Positions 7,175-14,340 of a stretch of 20,256 nucleotides of DNA are shown here, one piece after another. The DNA is from CAVPLU01 sp050012535 (GTDB lineage: Archaea > Thermoproteota > Bathyarchaeia > 40CM-2-53-6). Each line of letters starts with the position of its first letter. Positions within the stretch are counted from its first letter, which is position 1. The notes under the pieces were generated by a model, which was not told the origin of the DNA, searched no databases, and saw only the letters and a list, made by a program, of their open reading frames with translations. The stretch lies in assembly GCA_050012535.1 (NCBI GenBank), contig JBEKGZ010000015.1:1-20256 (forward strand), given 5' to 3'. The translations under genes were made by a program, and so were the position numbers.

Positions 7175-8151
7175 ACAACATCGTAGAAGCGGATAATCTC
7201 ACAGTAACTTTCAGAGCAAGGGGAGGAAGCTCATTCACTCTCGAGAGAGCATCAAGCGTCATAAATGCAGTTGACAATGTCTCCTTCCGCGTCAGAGAGG
7301 GAGAGACTTTTGGCTTGGCCGGAGAGACTGGTTCGGGTAAATCAACAATAGCAAGAGTTCTGGTTGGCCTCTACAGGCCGAGGTCTGGATCCGTAAGGCT
7401 ACTGGGTAAGGAAGTAGATTTCCGTAAGAAGGCAGACATTGCTTATCTCAGGCGAAATGTCGGAATCGTTTTCCAAGATCCAGTTGGCTCGTTGAACCAA
7501 CGTTTGAAGGTGAGGGAGATCCTGAAGGAGGCTCTAATTGCCTCGAAGGTCATTGAAAAGAAAGAGTACAACAGCAGAATCGAGGCGGAGATTGAAAGAG
7601 CCGGTCTTAGGAAGAGCAGCATCGAAGCCTATCCGAGGGAACTCAGTGGCGGTGAGAAGCAGCGAGTAAGCCTCGCAAGAGCGCTCGTAGTACCGAAGAA
7701 GCTGCTGGTCCTTGATGAGCCCACGAGTTCGTTGGATGTATCGATCCAAGCGCAGGTCTTAAACACATTACGAAAGCTGAAGTCAGAATTGGCGCTCTCG
7801 TGCCTATTCATTACTCACGACATCAATGTTATCAAGTACATGAGCAACTCCCTTGGCATTCTCTATTATGGGAAGCTTGTAGAAGTAGGACCAACGTTTG
7901 AGGTCGTAACGAATCCTAAACATCCCTATACGATGAAGTTGATGGCTAACGTGCCGAGCCTTAAGCGGGCTGAGCATCAACAGGAGGAGGCTTTGACTGA
8001 GCAGGGCCCATCTGCCAGTGGTTGCATATACAGCAAGGTTTGTCCCAAAGTCTTCGAAAAATGTGTCAATATTCCGGCGTTGTTCAGCTTGGGTTCAGAT
8101 CGGTTTGCCGCTTGCCATCTGTATGATGGAAATGGCCAGAAGGTTTCGTAG
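7171..8151 (+). CDS. Oligopeptide ABC transporter ATP-binding protein, DppF/OppF type
   Basis: From ATG 7171 the product has 326 residues. It carries a Walker A loop (GETGSGKS, 51-58), a Q-loop (FQDP), the ABC signature (ELSGGEKQR, 157-165), Walker B (LLVLDEPTSSLD, 178-189) and the switch histidine (ITHD, H216). The C-terminal oligo_HPY extension (HPYTMKLMANVPS) contains four cysteines (285, 291, 298, 315), the same arrangement as in the partner ATPase. It forms the heterodimeric motor of the importer. The start at 7171 overlaps the previous stop by ATGA and has a GGTGG seven bases upstream; an ATG at 7150 would add seven residues. The gene ends eight bases from the end of the convergent saccharopine-dehydrogenase-like gene, so transcription from the two sides must meet here. 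Confidence 0.92.
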   Translation: MNNIVEADNLTVTFRARGGSSFTLERASSVINAVDNVSFRVREGETFGLAGETGSGKSTIARVLVGLYRPRSGSVRLLGKEVDFRKKADIAYLRRNVGIVFQDPVGSLNQRLKVREILKEALIASKVIEKKEYNSRIEAEIERAGLRKSSIEAYPRELSGGEKQRVSLARALVVPKKLLVLDEPTSSLDVSIQAQVLNTLRKLKSELALSCLFITHDINVIKYMSNSLGILYYGKLVEVGPTFEVVTNPKHPYTMKLMANVPSLKRAEHQQEEALTEQGPSASGCIYSKVCPKVFEKCVNIPALFSLGSDRFAACHLYDGNGQKVS

Positions 8152-8159
8152 AATGTACG

Positions 8160-9353
8160 TTAGTAGTATCTTCGTGTCTCCGTGGAGTGTTCTTCCACTC
8201 TGATCTTTCTTTTTCCAATTTCAATGAAGAATGGTATTGGGTCAACGGCAGCTTCGGCCGGGAAAACGCCGGCTTCTTTGATTTTTCCGGTTGCTTGCCA
8301 TTCTGACACTACAGACGGAGGTACCGCGGTGTCGCGTACTGAAGATATTCCTCTCTTGGGGTCGTTCCACGTGATTATTTGGTACGTCACCGTGGTTGGA
8401 GATTCCTTTCGAAGACCGAAAACATCTATCCTGAACGCATCATACTCGTACTCTGCGCGCGGGGGACGCTCGCGCCTTGATTTCGAGATAGCGTTCTGGT
8501 ACATTGCAGTCAAGTAGTCCAGGGGAGAAACTCGCGCATCGCCAACCGTGATCGGCGCCGTGTCGGCGAAGCCTAGGTTCTTCAGCGTCTTGAAGGTAGA
8601 GAAATCCGTGCTTGGGAATCCGATCCGGAATGTGACGTTGCGGCAACCTTTTCCGACATATTTTCCAATGGTTGCGGGCTCGGAGTGTTTCACATAGTAC
8701 GCGGTGATCTTGCCGATCGGATCCTGCATGGTCACAGTGGTTTCCCCTGACAGGACTGGTTGCTTCACGTGTTTGCCGTTAAGCCACATCACTGGTTCCT
8801 GTGTGAATTCGTCCATGACGGTTCGTATCGAGTAGCCAGGCCATCCTGCCTCCTTTGTTGCAAGGGTGTTCCCCCACGAGCAATAGATGTTGATAGTGTC
8901 AACCTTGTCGAGCTTGGCTGCGCCTGCGGCGGCAGCAATGTTCGTTAGCCCGGGAGTGCTCCCGAGGCCTATCGTCGCTTTAATTCCAGCGTTCTTCCAC
9001 TTCTCATGCAGCCGTAATTGCTTCAGAGTGAAGTCAAAGAGTCCGCCTAGGTCGGTGTAGTGAACGCCGGCGCGTAAGCATGCTTCCATCACGGAGAGGT
9101 TGGTCTGATACCAGGCGCAGTTCACGATCGTGTCGACTCTCTCCGCTTGAGCCAGCTTGGCTACGTTCTCTGTGTTCCTTGCGTCGAGCTCCATCATTTT
9201 CACGCGCTTGGCGAGTCTTAGATCTGTCATGGCTCTCTTGACATTCGCCAGCTTTCGGCTGGATGCTATCACGTCCGCTTTGTAGAACTCAACCAAGTCT
9301 TGAACCGTGTACGCTCCAATTTGCCCAGATGCCCCAAGCACCAGAGTCTTCAT
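8160..9353 (-). CDS. Saccharopine dehydrogenase-like NAD(P)-binding oxidoreductase, copy 1
   Basis: A 397-residue protein starting MKTLVLGASGQIGAYT, a Rossmann dinucleotide-binding motif (GASGQIG, 7-13). It then shows VDTIVNCAWYQTN followed by EACLRAGVHYTDLGG, the typical saccharopine-dehydrogenase/Lys9 (COG1748-like) core, and GLGSTPGLTNIAA, the conserved G-x-x-P-G-x-x-N segment leading into the second domain. Family members reduce or oxidise secondary amines formed from an amino acid and a carbonyl compound (saccharopine, carboxynorspermidine), but many members have unknown substrates. It is the second gene of a tandem pair on the - strand, 79 bases after the related gene at 9433-10587. The ATG has a GAGAGG Shine-Dalgarno seven bases upstream. 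The reaction cannot be assigned from the sequence alone; a role in lysine or polyamine metabolism is possible. Confidence 0.85.
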   Translation of the reverse strand: MKTLVLGASGQIGAYTVQDLVEFYKADVIASSRKLANVKRAMTDLRLAKRVKMMELDARNTENVAKLAQAERVDTIVNCAWYQTNLSVMEACLRAGVHYTDLGGLFDFTLKQLRLHEKWKNAGIKATIGLGSTPGLTNIAAAAGAAKLDKVDTINIYCSWGNTLATKEAGWPGYSIRTVMDEFTQEPVMWLNGKHVKQPVLSGETTVTMQDPIGKITAYYVKHSEPATIGKYVGKGCRNVTFRIGFPSTDFSTFKTLKNLGFADTAPITVGDARVSPLDYLTAMYQNAISKSRRERPPRAEYEYDAFRIDVFGLRKESPTTVTYQIITWNDPKRGISSVRDTAVPPSVVSEWQATGKIKEAGVFPAEAAVDPIPFFIEIGKRKIRVEEHSTETRRYY

Positions 9354-9360
9354 GATTTAA

Positions 9361-9366
9361 CCTCTC
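9361..9366 (-). promoter_or_regulatory. Shine-Dalgarno sequence for saccharopine-dehydrogenase-like copy 1
   Basis: On the - strand GAGAGG ends seven bases before the ATG (9353-9351). It fixes this start and suggests translation from a leadered, possibly polycistronic mRNA together with the upstream copy. Confidence 0.5.
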
Positions 9367-9432
9367 ATCTCTTCTGCATTCAGTTTCTATTTGAGACTAC
9401 CCGCTCGTAACAGTCGAAGTAGGGAGAATTAC

Positions 9433-10587
9433 CTACAATCTTGTCGTCTCTGTCTGAACATGTATGTCGAAGTCTTTCGCTCTTTCAATGAAGCTCTGCG
9501 CGTTCAAGCACTCTGGAACAATTACGCCGCGGTTCTCAATGTGTCCCTCAGCCACCATGAGTGCACAGACTGCAGCTGGAGTTCCTGTCAGATAGGAAGT
9601 TGCGTTCGTATGGTATTTTGTGAACGCCTCGTCATGCGACATGCTAGCATAGAGCTTGTGCATATGTGGTGATCCCGCCACTTCGCCTCTGATCTCCACC
9701 AATATTCCCGCGTTCCCTCGTATCTTCCCGGCGATCAGAGCGGGCGGAGGCAAGAGATGCAAGAGAACACTCATTGGACTGACTTTCGCCTTTCCCACCT
9801 GCAGCGGTTTCTGTTCCAACAAACCAATCCCGTGGAATAGCTTGATGGCGGCTGCCCCATCGTCAGTAAGTGCGAGTTTGAAGTCCACGTAGTTGGGCTT
9901 CTTTGGCAGATAGAACGGAAGTGTGTGCACTTCTTCGTGGTCCATGCCGTATACAGGCGTATTCCCGAGCGGTTGTGGAAATGGGTAGATCTCTTTCGCA
10001 GACATTGGGGGAGCTGTCTTTGTCTCTCCTGCCTCAAAATACTGAGCAGGAGAGACAGCCTCTTCCAGAAAGACGTCAGGAGCGAACAGACAGACGAAGG
10101 GGTAGGTATCGCTCGTGGAAGTCTCTCCATCTCGTACTCGAACCTCGTTCACCCGATCAAGCATGTCTACGCCGCGTCTCGCCATGACGTTGGAGAGGCC
10201 AGGATCCTCCCCCATCGTCACTATCGCGACGAGCCCGCGTTTGCTCCATCTCGAGTCTTGAGCTAGCTGTTCGGCTAATGCGGCTGGCGTGAGGCTGGCC
10301 AAGTCCAGGTAGTTCACCTTCCTCCTGAACGCCTGCTGCATGATCAGCTTGTTGAACCGCGGATGAGATGCGTTGATGACTACATCTGATCCACTGATGA
10401 ATCGACCCACTTGGCTAGGCTCGCCGGCATCCAACCGGAGTACGGTAGCTCCAGGAGAAGATTTTGCGACTTCATGGAGTCTAGCGCGGTCAATGTCGCC
10501 GACCTTCACATGCGCCTCTTTCGTTCTAGCGAGATGACCAGCAATGACCTGACCGACTCCTCCTGCGCCGATGACTGATAACTTCAA
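9433..10587 (-). CDS. Saccharopine dehydrogenase-like NAD(P)-binding oxidoreductase, copy 2
   Basis: A 384-residue protein with TTG start, beginning MKLSVIGAGGVGQVIAGHLA, a GxGGxG Rossmann motif (residues 7-12). It continues with VGDIDRARL, the acidic end of the second beta strand that selects NAD-type cofactors, then SGSDVVINASHPRFN, KVNYLDLAS and MGEDPGLSNVMARRG, all in the order of the saccharopine-dehydrogenase family. It is clearly distinct in sequence from copy 1, so the two are probably diverged paralogues rather than a recent duplication. They could form a hetero-oligomer or act on successive or different substrates; that is inference. A TATA-like box (10621-10629) and a palindrome (10635-10647) lie upstream on its strand. 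The TTG directly precedes the first beta strand, and no better start is seen. Confidence 0.85.
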   Translation of the reverse strand: MKLSVIGAGGVGQVIAGHLARTKEAHVKVGDIDRARLHEVAKSSPGATVLRLDAGEPSQVGRFISGSDVVINASHPRFNKLIMQQAFRRKVNYLDLASLTPAALAEQLAQDSRWSKRGLVAIVTMGEDPGLSNVMARRGVDMLDRVNEVRVRDGETSTSDTYPFVCLFAPDVFLEEAVSPAQYFEAGETKTAPPMSAKEIYPFPQPLGNTPVYGMDHEEVHTLPFYLPKKPNYVDFKLALTDDGAAAIKLFHGIGLLEQKPLQVGKAKVSPMSVLLHLLPPPALIAGKIRGNAGILVEIRGEVAGSPHMHKLYASMSHDEAFTKYHTNATSYLTGTPAAVCALMVAEGHIENRGVIVPECLNAQSFIERAKDFDIHVQTETTRL

Positions 10588-10620
10588 GGCTAACGCTGTC
10601 GACTCGGTACTGCTTTAGGG

Positions 10621-10629
10621 GTAAATAAC
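10621..10629 (-). promoter_or_regulatory. TATA-like box for saccharopine-dehydrogenase-like copy 2
   Basis: On the - strand this reads GTTATTTAC, about 38 bases before the TTG start. A start site 26 or so bases downstream would give a leader of about 12 bases. Box and spacing are seen; use as a promoter is inferred. Confidence 0.4.
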
Positions 10630-10634
10630 AAGTA

Positions 10635-10647
10635 CGTCGATTCGACG
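10635..10647. promoter_or_regulatory. 13-base perfect palindrome, candidate operator
   Basis: CGTCGA-T-TCGACG is a perfect hyphenated palindrome with one central base. It lies just upstream of the TATA-like box of the gene at 9433-10587, where an archaeal activator or a repressor of TFB binding could act. It is in a 90-base gap between two genes on the same strand. Confidence 0.4.
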
Positions 10648-10677
10648 AAGCACGTTTGTGTAGAAAACTGTGGTCCC

Positions 10678-11238
10678 CTAGGCATTCGCGATCTTGGAGA
10701 TAATGTCGTGTATGATTCTGAATGACAGTCCCCAGATCGTGTGATCCAAGTACACATAGCATCCCATTGAGATCTCTCGATCACCGATTGGGACCGTGAG
10801 CGAAGAAACGCTCTTCGGGTTCAACAAGAATGATATCGGGACCCAAAGGATCTCTCTGGCCTCCGTACTCTCGTTGGGATGGACCTCCCTCAATAGGAGA
10901 AAGACGAATGGAGCTACCAACATCGGAGCATTTCTCGGCTCCAGATTGCGCAGGCACCCAAGGAACTCTTGGTCGCGTACATTGATTGCCACCTCTTCCA
11001 GGGTTTCCCTAGCGGCTGTGTCCATGAGATTACGATCTACCGGATCGGCGTGGCCTCCCGGGAAGGCCATCTGGCCCGACCAGGGATCACGCGGGTTCTC
11101 GCCCCTCTTGATCATGAGAAGCCATAGATTCTCTGCCTCTTCTTTGATGAGTACTGACACGGCGCCTCGGGGCTTCTTCGAGTCGGAGCGAAAGGGCTCC
11201 CGCTGGCCTCTCAAGGACAGTCTAAGCGCTTCAAGCAT
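10678..11238 (-). CDS. Nudix hydrolase, CoA diphosphatase (NudL/PCD1)-like
   Basis: A 186-residue protein. It contains the signature PWSGQMAFPGGHADPVDRN (residues 52-70), which is the extended CoA-pyrophosphatase version of the Nudix site, and then the Nudix helix RETLEEVAI (77-85) whose glutamates bind the divalent metal. In this subfamily the SGQ-x-x-FPGG motif precedes a longer loop than in standard Nudix boxes, as here. Family members cleave CoA or acyl-CoA to phosphopantetheine and 3',5'-ADP in the cytosol, or related diphosphates. The ATG start is followed by a basic N-terminal stretch (LRLSLRGQREPFR). It sits between nucS and the saccharopine-dehydrogenase-like pair on the same strand, 90 bases from the latter and 121 from nucS. 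CoA specificity is inferred from the motif; other nucleotide substrates are possible. Confidence 0.85.
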   Translation of the reverse strand: MLEALRLSLRGQREPFRSDSKKPRGAVSVLIKEEAENLWLLMIKRGENPRDPWSGQMAFPGGHADPVDRNLMDTAARETLEEVAINVRDQEFLGCLRNLEPRNAPMLVAPFVFLLLREVHPNESTEAREILWVPISFLLNPKSVSSLTVPIGDREISMGCYVYLDHTIWGLSFRIIHDIISKIANA

Positions 11239-11310
11239 TTTTTGAGATGAGGGCGATGTTATGCCGGTTGACGTACGTGTCGCCAGCCTGAGTTGCAGAC
11301 GCTTACCAAG

Positions 11311-11336
11311 GGCAACGAATAGAACCTTCGGTTGCC
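11311..11336. repeat. Short inverted repeat between nucS and the Nudix gene
   Basis: GGCAAC (11311-11316) and GTTGCC (11331-11336) are perfect inverted copies, extended inward by GAA/TTC with one unpaired base. It lies 24 bases beyond the 3' end of nucS. It could be an RNA hairpin shielding the nucS 3' end. No T-run follows it on the - strand, so it does not look like a classic terminator. Confidence 0.3.
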
Positions 11337-11359
11337 ATTCCTAACTTGGGCACGATTAA

Positions 11360-12145
11360 TCAAAGGAACTCACTGAGTCGAGCATCGGTTCTTGGTTTGA
11401 GCACCTGAAAGCACTTCTCAGGAGAGATCGCCTTGAAGTCGTATCCAAGCTTCGCGAGTATTACGGACGTTCCGGATCTGAGCTCTGGAGCAGCAAGAAT
11501 CCCTCTCACAGGACGACTGACTCTCTTTCTCAAAGTCACCACGTAGCGATTGAGTTGGAGTGCAGCATCACGGCTGGCTGGGGTACGCTTGATCTCAATC
11601 ACGACAAGTCGCCCTGAGGAGTCTTCTGCGTAGACATCAGTGAAGCCCGAGTCGCCCATCTTGGTCTCCTCAGAGATCAGCTTCAGCCCAGGCTCGACCA
11701 AGGATGGCTCCAGCAGGATGGCCTGTTTCATTTGTTCCTCTGTGACGTGCATTGCGAATTCACCTTCATCGTCCAGGGCTAGCGCCATAGCAACAGCGAT
11801 ATTGTCGAAGACGATCCTTAGAGATTCCTTGGGTTTCTGGCGAGTTGCCACCACACTCAGCAGTTTGCCGTCTTCGATGCTGACGCGAAACTGGCATCGT
11901 GGAGGCTGCCAGTTCACAGGCTCATACCCGGACCGACGGTGCAAAAGCACAGAACCATCGGCCTTGATCATCAGCACACGCTCGCCCGAAGTAAGTCTGG
12001 AAGCTGCCCTACCTTCATAGTCTACTGTGCAGTTCCCGGTTACGATCAGGACTTTCTGTTTGGCCAGTGCTTCGTTGATTAGATCTCTGCAATCGGTCAA
12101 TTGCGGTGATACCGCTGAGATAACTTTCGGACTCACCTTGGACAA
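11360..12145 (-). CDS. nucS: Mismatch-specific endonuclease NucS/EndoMS
   Basis: A 261-residue protein of normal family length. The N-terminal DNA-binding domain shows VTGNCTVDYEGRAASRL (35-51) and GYEPVNWQPP (73-82). The C-terminal restriction-like nuclease domain shows GDSGFTDVYA with the catalytic Asp170, then VVIEIKR with Glu184 and Lys186, and Gln197 and Tyr201 in LQLNRYV, all positions known in archaeal and actinobacterial NucS/EndoMS. The enzyme cuts both strands at certain mismatches and replaces MutS/MutL repair in many archaea. The last residues (DARLSEFL) look like a degenerate PCNA-interacting (PIP) tail, with Asp in place of the usual Gln. The frame starts at TTG 12145; a GTG three codons later is an alternative. 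It is divergent from the aldehyde dehydrogenase gene, with a shared intergenic region of about 150 bases. Confidence 0.95.
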   Translation of the reverse strand: MSKVSPKVISAVSPQLTDCRDLINEALAKQKVLIVTGNCTVDYEGRAASRLTSGERVLMIKADGSVLLHRRSGYEPVNWQPPRCQFRVSIEDGKLLSVVATRQKPKESLRIVFDNIAVAMALALDDEGEFAMHVTEEQMKQAILLEPSLVEPGLKLISEETKMGDSGFTDVYAEDSSGRLVVIEIKRTPASRDAALQLNRYVVTLRKRVSRPVRGILAAPELRSGTSVILAKLGYDFKAISPEKCFQVLKPRTDARLSEFL

Positions 12146-12298
12146 TGGAGACCACTAGAACTCTATGGCGATTATCTGTCTTAAAGCTGTCAAACTGCCG
12201 TTCGTTCTTCACAAGCCGAACCTGATTCGACCTGGTCGTCATGTGGGAGCCGTGACTCTTTTAGCTCCAATCATTTGTTTCTAGACTGGGTTGGAGGA

Positions 12299-13777
12299 AT
12301 GGTCGAACTGCAAGAAGTACGAGAGAACTACGGTAGGCTCAAACTGTTCATAGGCGGAAAATGGGTTGACTCACACTCCACTAGCGTCCAATCTGTCATG
12401 AACCCAGCAAAGGCTCAAAGCATCGCTGAAGTCCCGTTCAGCACGAAGGAAGAAGTCAACGAAGCGGTCGAGTCAGCACGAGCCGCGTTCGAGAAGTGGC
12501 GTGAACTCCCGGTCACTACAAGGGCAGGATACGTCTTCAGGCTGAAGGAGAAACTTGATGAATACTTCGAGGATGTCTCAAGAATCACAACTCAGAACCA
12601 CGGCAAGATAATTGATGAAGCAAGAGGCGAGACAAGACGGCTCGTCGAGAATGTGGAAGCCGGATGTGCCGCCGCGTACACGCTGGCGAAGGGGGAGCAT
12701 CTTGACCAAGTCGCGTCCGGAGTGGACGAGACCCTCATTCGCGAACCGTTAGGCCCCTTCGCGGTGATAGGCCCCTTCAATTTTCCCTCTCTCGCGCCTT
12801 TCTGGTTCATTCCGATTGCGATCGCTGTCGGCTGCACATTGGTCGTGAAACCCAGCGAGATAACTCCGCTACCAATGCAGTGGTGCCTCAAGGCGGTCGA
12901 GGAAGTCGGGATACCTCCAGGAGTAGTGAACATGATACATGGAGGCAAAGAGGTCAACGAAGCACTCGTCACGCATCCCGACATCAAGGGCGTCTCGTTC
13001 GTTGGGTCAACCCCCGTAGCCAAGTCACTGTACAAGCTAGCAGGCGAACACGGCAAGAAAGCACTGTGCCAAGCTGGCGCGAAAAACTACATGATCGTGA
13101 TGCCGGACACTGATTTGAATACAACGATTTCCGCGCTAATGCCCTCCTTCTTCGGGAACACGGGACAACGCTGCTTGTCAGGAGCTAACCTAGTCGCTGT
13201 GGGTGACGTGTACGAACCTCTGAAGAAGAAGTTCGTTGAAGCAGCCGCGAAGATGAAGCTCGGATATGGACTCGATGAATCTGTCGAGATGGGGCCACTT
13301 GTGAGTCAGAGAGCCAAGGAACGGGTTCTGGGGTACGTAGAAAAAGGGATAGACGAAGGAGGCAAGCTGATACTCGATGGAAGAAAAGCCAGCGTGAAGG
13401 AATATCCTAAAGGGTACTTTGTGGGCGCTACATTCTTCGACCAAGTTACCCCAGACATGACGATCGCTAGAGACGAAATATTCGGACCAGTTGTTTCCAT
13501 AATCAGAGCCGAGACGCTCGATCAAGCCATTGAGATGATCAATACGAAAACAAACTATGGGAACGAAGCCTGCATATTCACAAAAAGCGGAAAGACCGCG
13601 CGGGAATTCAGGCGAAGAGTGCAAGCTGGGAATATTGGAATAAACATAGGCATAGCTGCTCCCATGGCATTCTTCCCATTTGCAGGATTCAGGGACTCCT
13701 TCTTCGGCATCCTCCACGGGCAAATAGACTGCGTGGACTTCTTCACGGATAAGAAGGTCGTAGCAACCAGGTGGTAG
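12299..13777 (+). CDS. CoA-acylating (methyl)malonate-semialdehyde dehydrogenase-type aldehyde dehydrogenase
   Basis: About 492 residues from ATG 12299. It has the ALDH fold with the NAD site VIGPFNFPSLAP (Asn161 of the oxyanion hole) and KPSE, GSTPVAK, and the catalytic cysteine in GNTGQRCLSG (Cys292). The segment CQAGAKNYMIVMPD replaces the ELGG motif, so the general-base Glu of hydrolytic ALDHs is absent, as in the ALDH6/MmsA/IolA group, which transfers the acyl group to CoA. The C-terminal SFFGILHGQIDCVDFFTDKK also matches that group. The expected reaction is (methyl)malonate semialdehyde plus CoA and NAD+ to propionyl-CoA or acetyl-CoA with CO2 and NADH. The frame opens at TTG 12275, adding eight residues; I chose the ATG, although its GGAGG (12293-12297) is very close. 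It overlaps the next gene by seven bases and heads a three-gene cassette ending in an aminotransferase. Confidence 0.88.
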   Translation: MVELQEVRENYGRLKLFIGGKWVDSHSTSVQSVMNPAKAQSIAEVPFSTKEEVNEAVESARAAFEKWRELPVTTRAGYVFRLKEKLDEYFEDVSRITTQNHGKIIDEARGETRRLVENVEAGCAAAYTLAKGEHLDQVASGVDETLIREPLGPFAVIGPFNFPSLAPFWFIPIAIAVGCTLVVKPSEITPLPMQWCLKAVEEVGIPPGVVNMIHGGKEVNEALVTHPDIKGVSFVGSTPVAKSLYKLAGEHGKKALCQAGAKNYMIVMPDTDLNTTISALMPSFFGNTGQRCLSGANLVAVGDVYEPLKKKFVEAAAKMKLGYGLDESVEMGPLVSQRAKERVLGYVEKGIDEGGKLILDGRKASVKEYPKGYFVGATFFDQVTPDMTIARDEIFGPVVSIIRAETLDQAIEMINTKTNYGNEACIFTKSGKTAREFRRRVQAGNIGINIGIAAPMAFFPFAGFRDSFFGILHGQIDCVDFFTDKKVVATRW

Positions 13778-14235
13778 GTGGCTTGGCTGATGAGGAAAGG
13801 TACACGTTCAGCTCTCTGATGAGCCTACTCAGCGAAGCTGAGAGCAAACTCAAGCAGCTCTACGAGACATTGACAAAGGAAACCAGCGAGCCCAAACTGA
13901 AATCCCTCCTCTCCGACTACGATACGAATAGCTCTAGAAGAATGGAGATGATGCGAAGGACTCGCGTCGAGAGCGTCGTCGAGTTCATGCTCGAAACTAT
14001 CACAGGCCTCAAGTTGGCTGAACCATTTTCCGCCATCAAGACCACTATTGAGAAACAGTCTCTAAGTAGTCTTGAGAAAGCTGTCACCGTCGAGAGAATC
14101 ATATCCGAACTCTACAGCAGCGCTTCGCCAAAGATTATGCCCACATCAGCGGACGCCGGCGAACTGCTGGCAAGGCTGTCTCGTGAGAGCATGGAAAGGG
14201 TCCATGAACTGGAACAGTACATCAAATCGCGCTAA
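13771..14235 (+). CDS. Small all-helical protein, possible ferritin-like fold
   Basis: A 154-residue protein that I cannot assign to a named family. It appears to be almost entirely helical: four amphipathic segments at about 11-37, 40-57, 64-100 and 126-152. The last helix holds E-R-V-H (SMERVHELEQY), an ExxH motif like the closing helix of ferritin-like/rubrerythrin proteins, and the first holds SEAESKLKQLYETL. The second metal ExxH expected after helix one is not seen, so it may be a ferritin-like protein without a full di-iron site, or a helical bundle of another kind. The GTG start overlaps the ALDH stop by seven bases, which implies coupled translation and a role tied to the ALDH or aminotransferase reaction. 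The start GTG has no obvious Shine-Dalgarno sequence. An internal ATG at 13819 would cut into the first helix. Confidence 0.75.
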   Translation: MVGGLADEERYTFSSLMSLLSEAESKLKQLYETLTKETSEPKLKSLLSDYDTNSSRRMEMMRRTRVESVVEFMLETITGLKLAEPFSAIKTTIEKQSLSSLEKAVTVERIISELYSSASPKIMPTSADAGELLARLSRESMERVHELEQYIKSR

Positions 14236-14296
14236 GAGAACCAAGAGGCCCAGAAGCACACAGCCCGTTGTGGAACAGAGAGACATCAAACAGCTT

Positions 14297-14310
14297 CAAA
14301 AAACCTTAAC
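14297..14310 (+). promoter_or_regulatory. BRE/TATA-like element before the aminotransferase gene
   Basis: An A-run followed by CCTTAAC, centred about 34 bases upstream of the ATG at 14341. It could provide a separate promoter for the aminotransferase, despite its cassette position 105 bases after the preceding gene. Weak match to archaeal consensus. Confidence 0.3.
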
Positions 14311-14340
14311 TCGTGTCTACGTAGGTATCGCTGGATTTGG

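Noticed and set aside
8203..8215. T-rich run after the second ATPase gene as an archaeal terminator
   Set aside because: The run is only a dozen bases, interrupted, and lies inside the coding sequence of the convergent gene; cannot be told apart from codon use.
10796..11245. 149-codon + strand frame opposite the Nudix gene
   Set aside because: Mirror frame of a gene with a complete Nudix motif; composition is Ser/Arg-rich without features.
12015..12242. 75-codon - strand frame running from the nucS upstream region into nucS
   Set aside because: Overlaps the NucS N-terminal domain in another frame and shows no domain; the intergenic part is better read as promoter.
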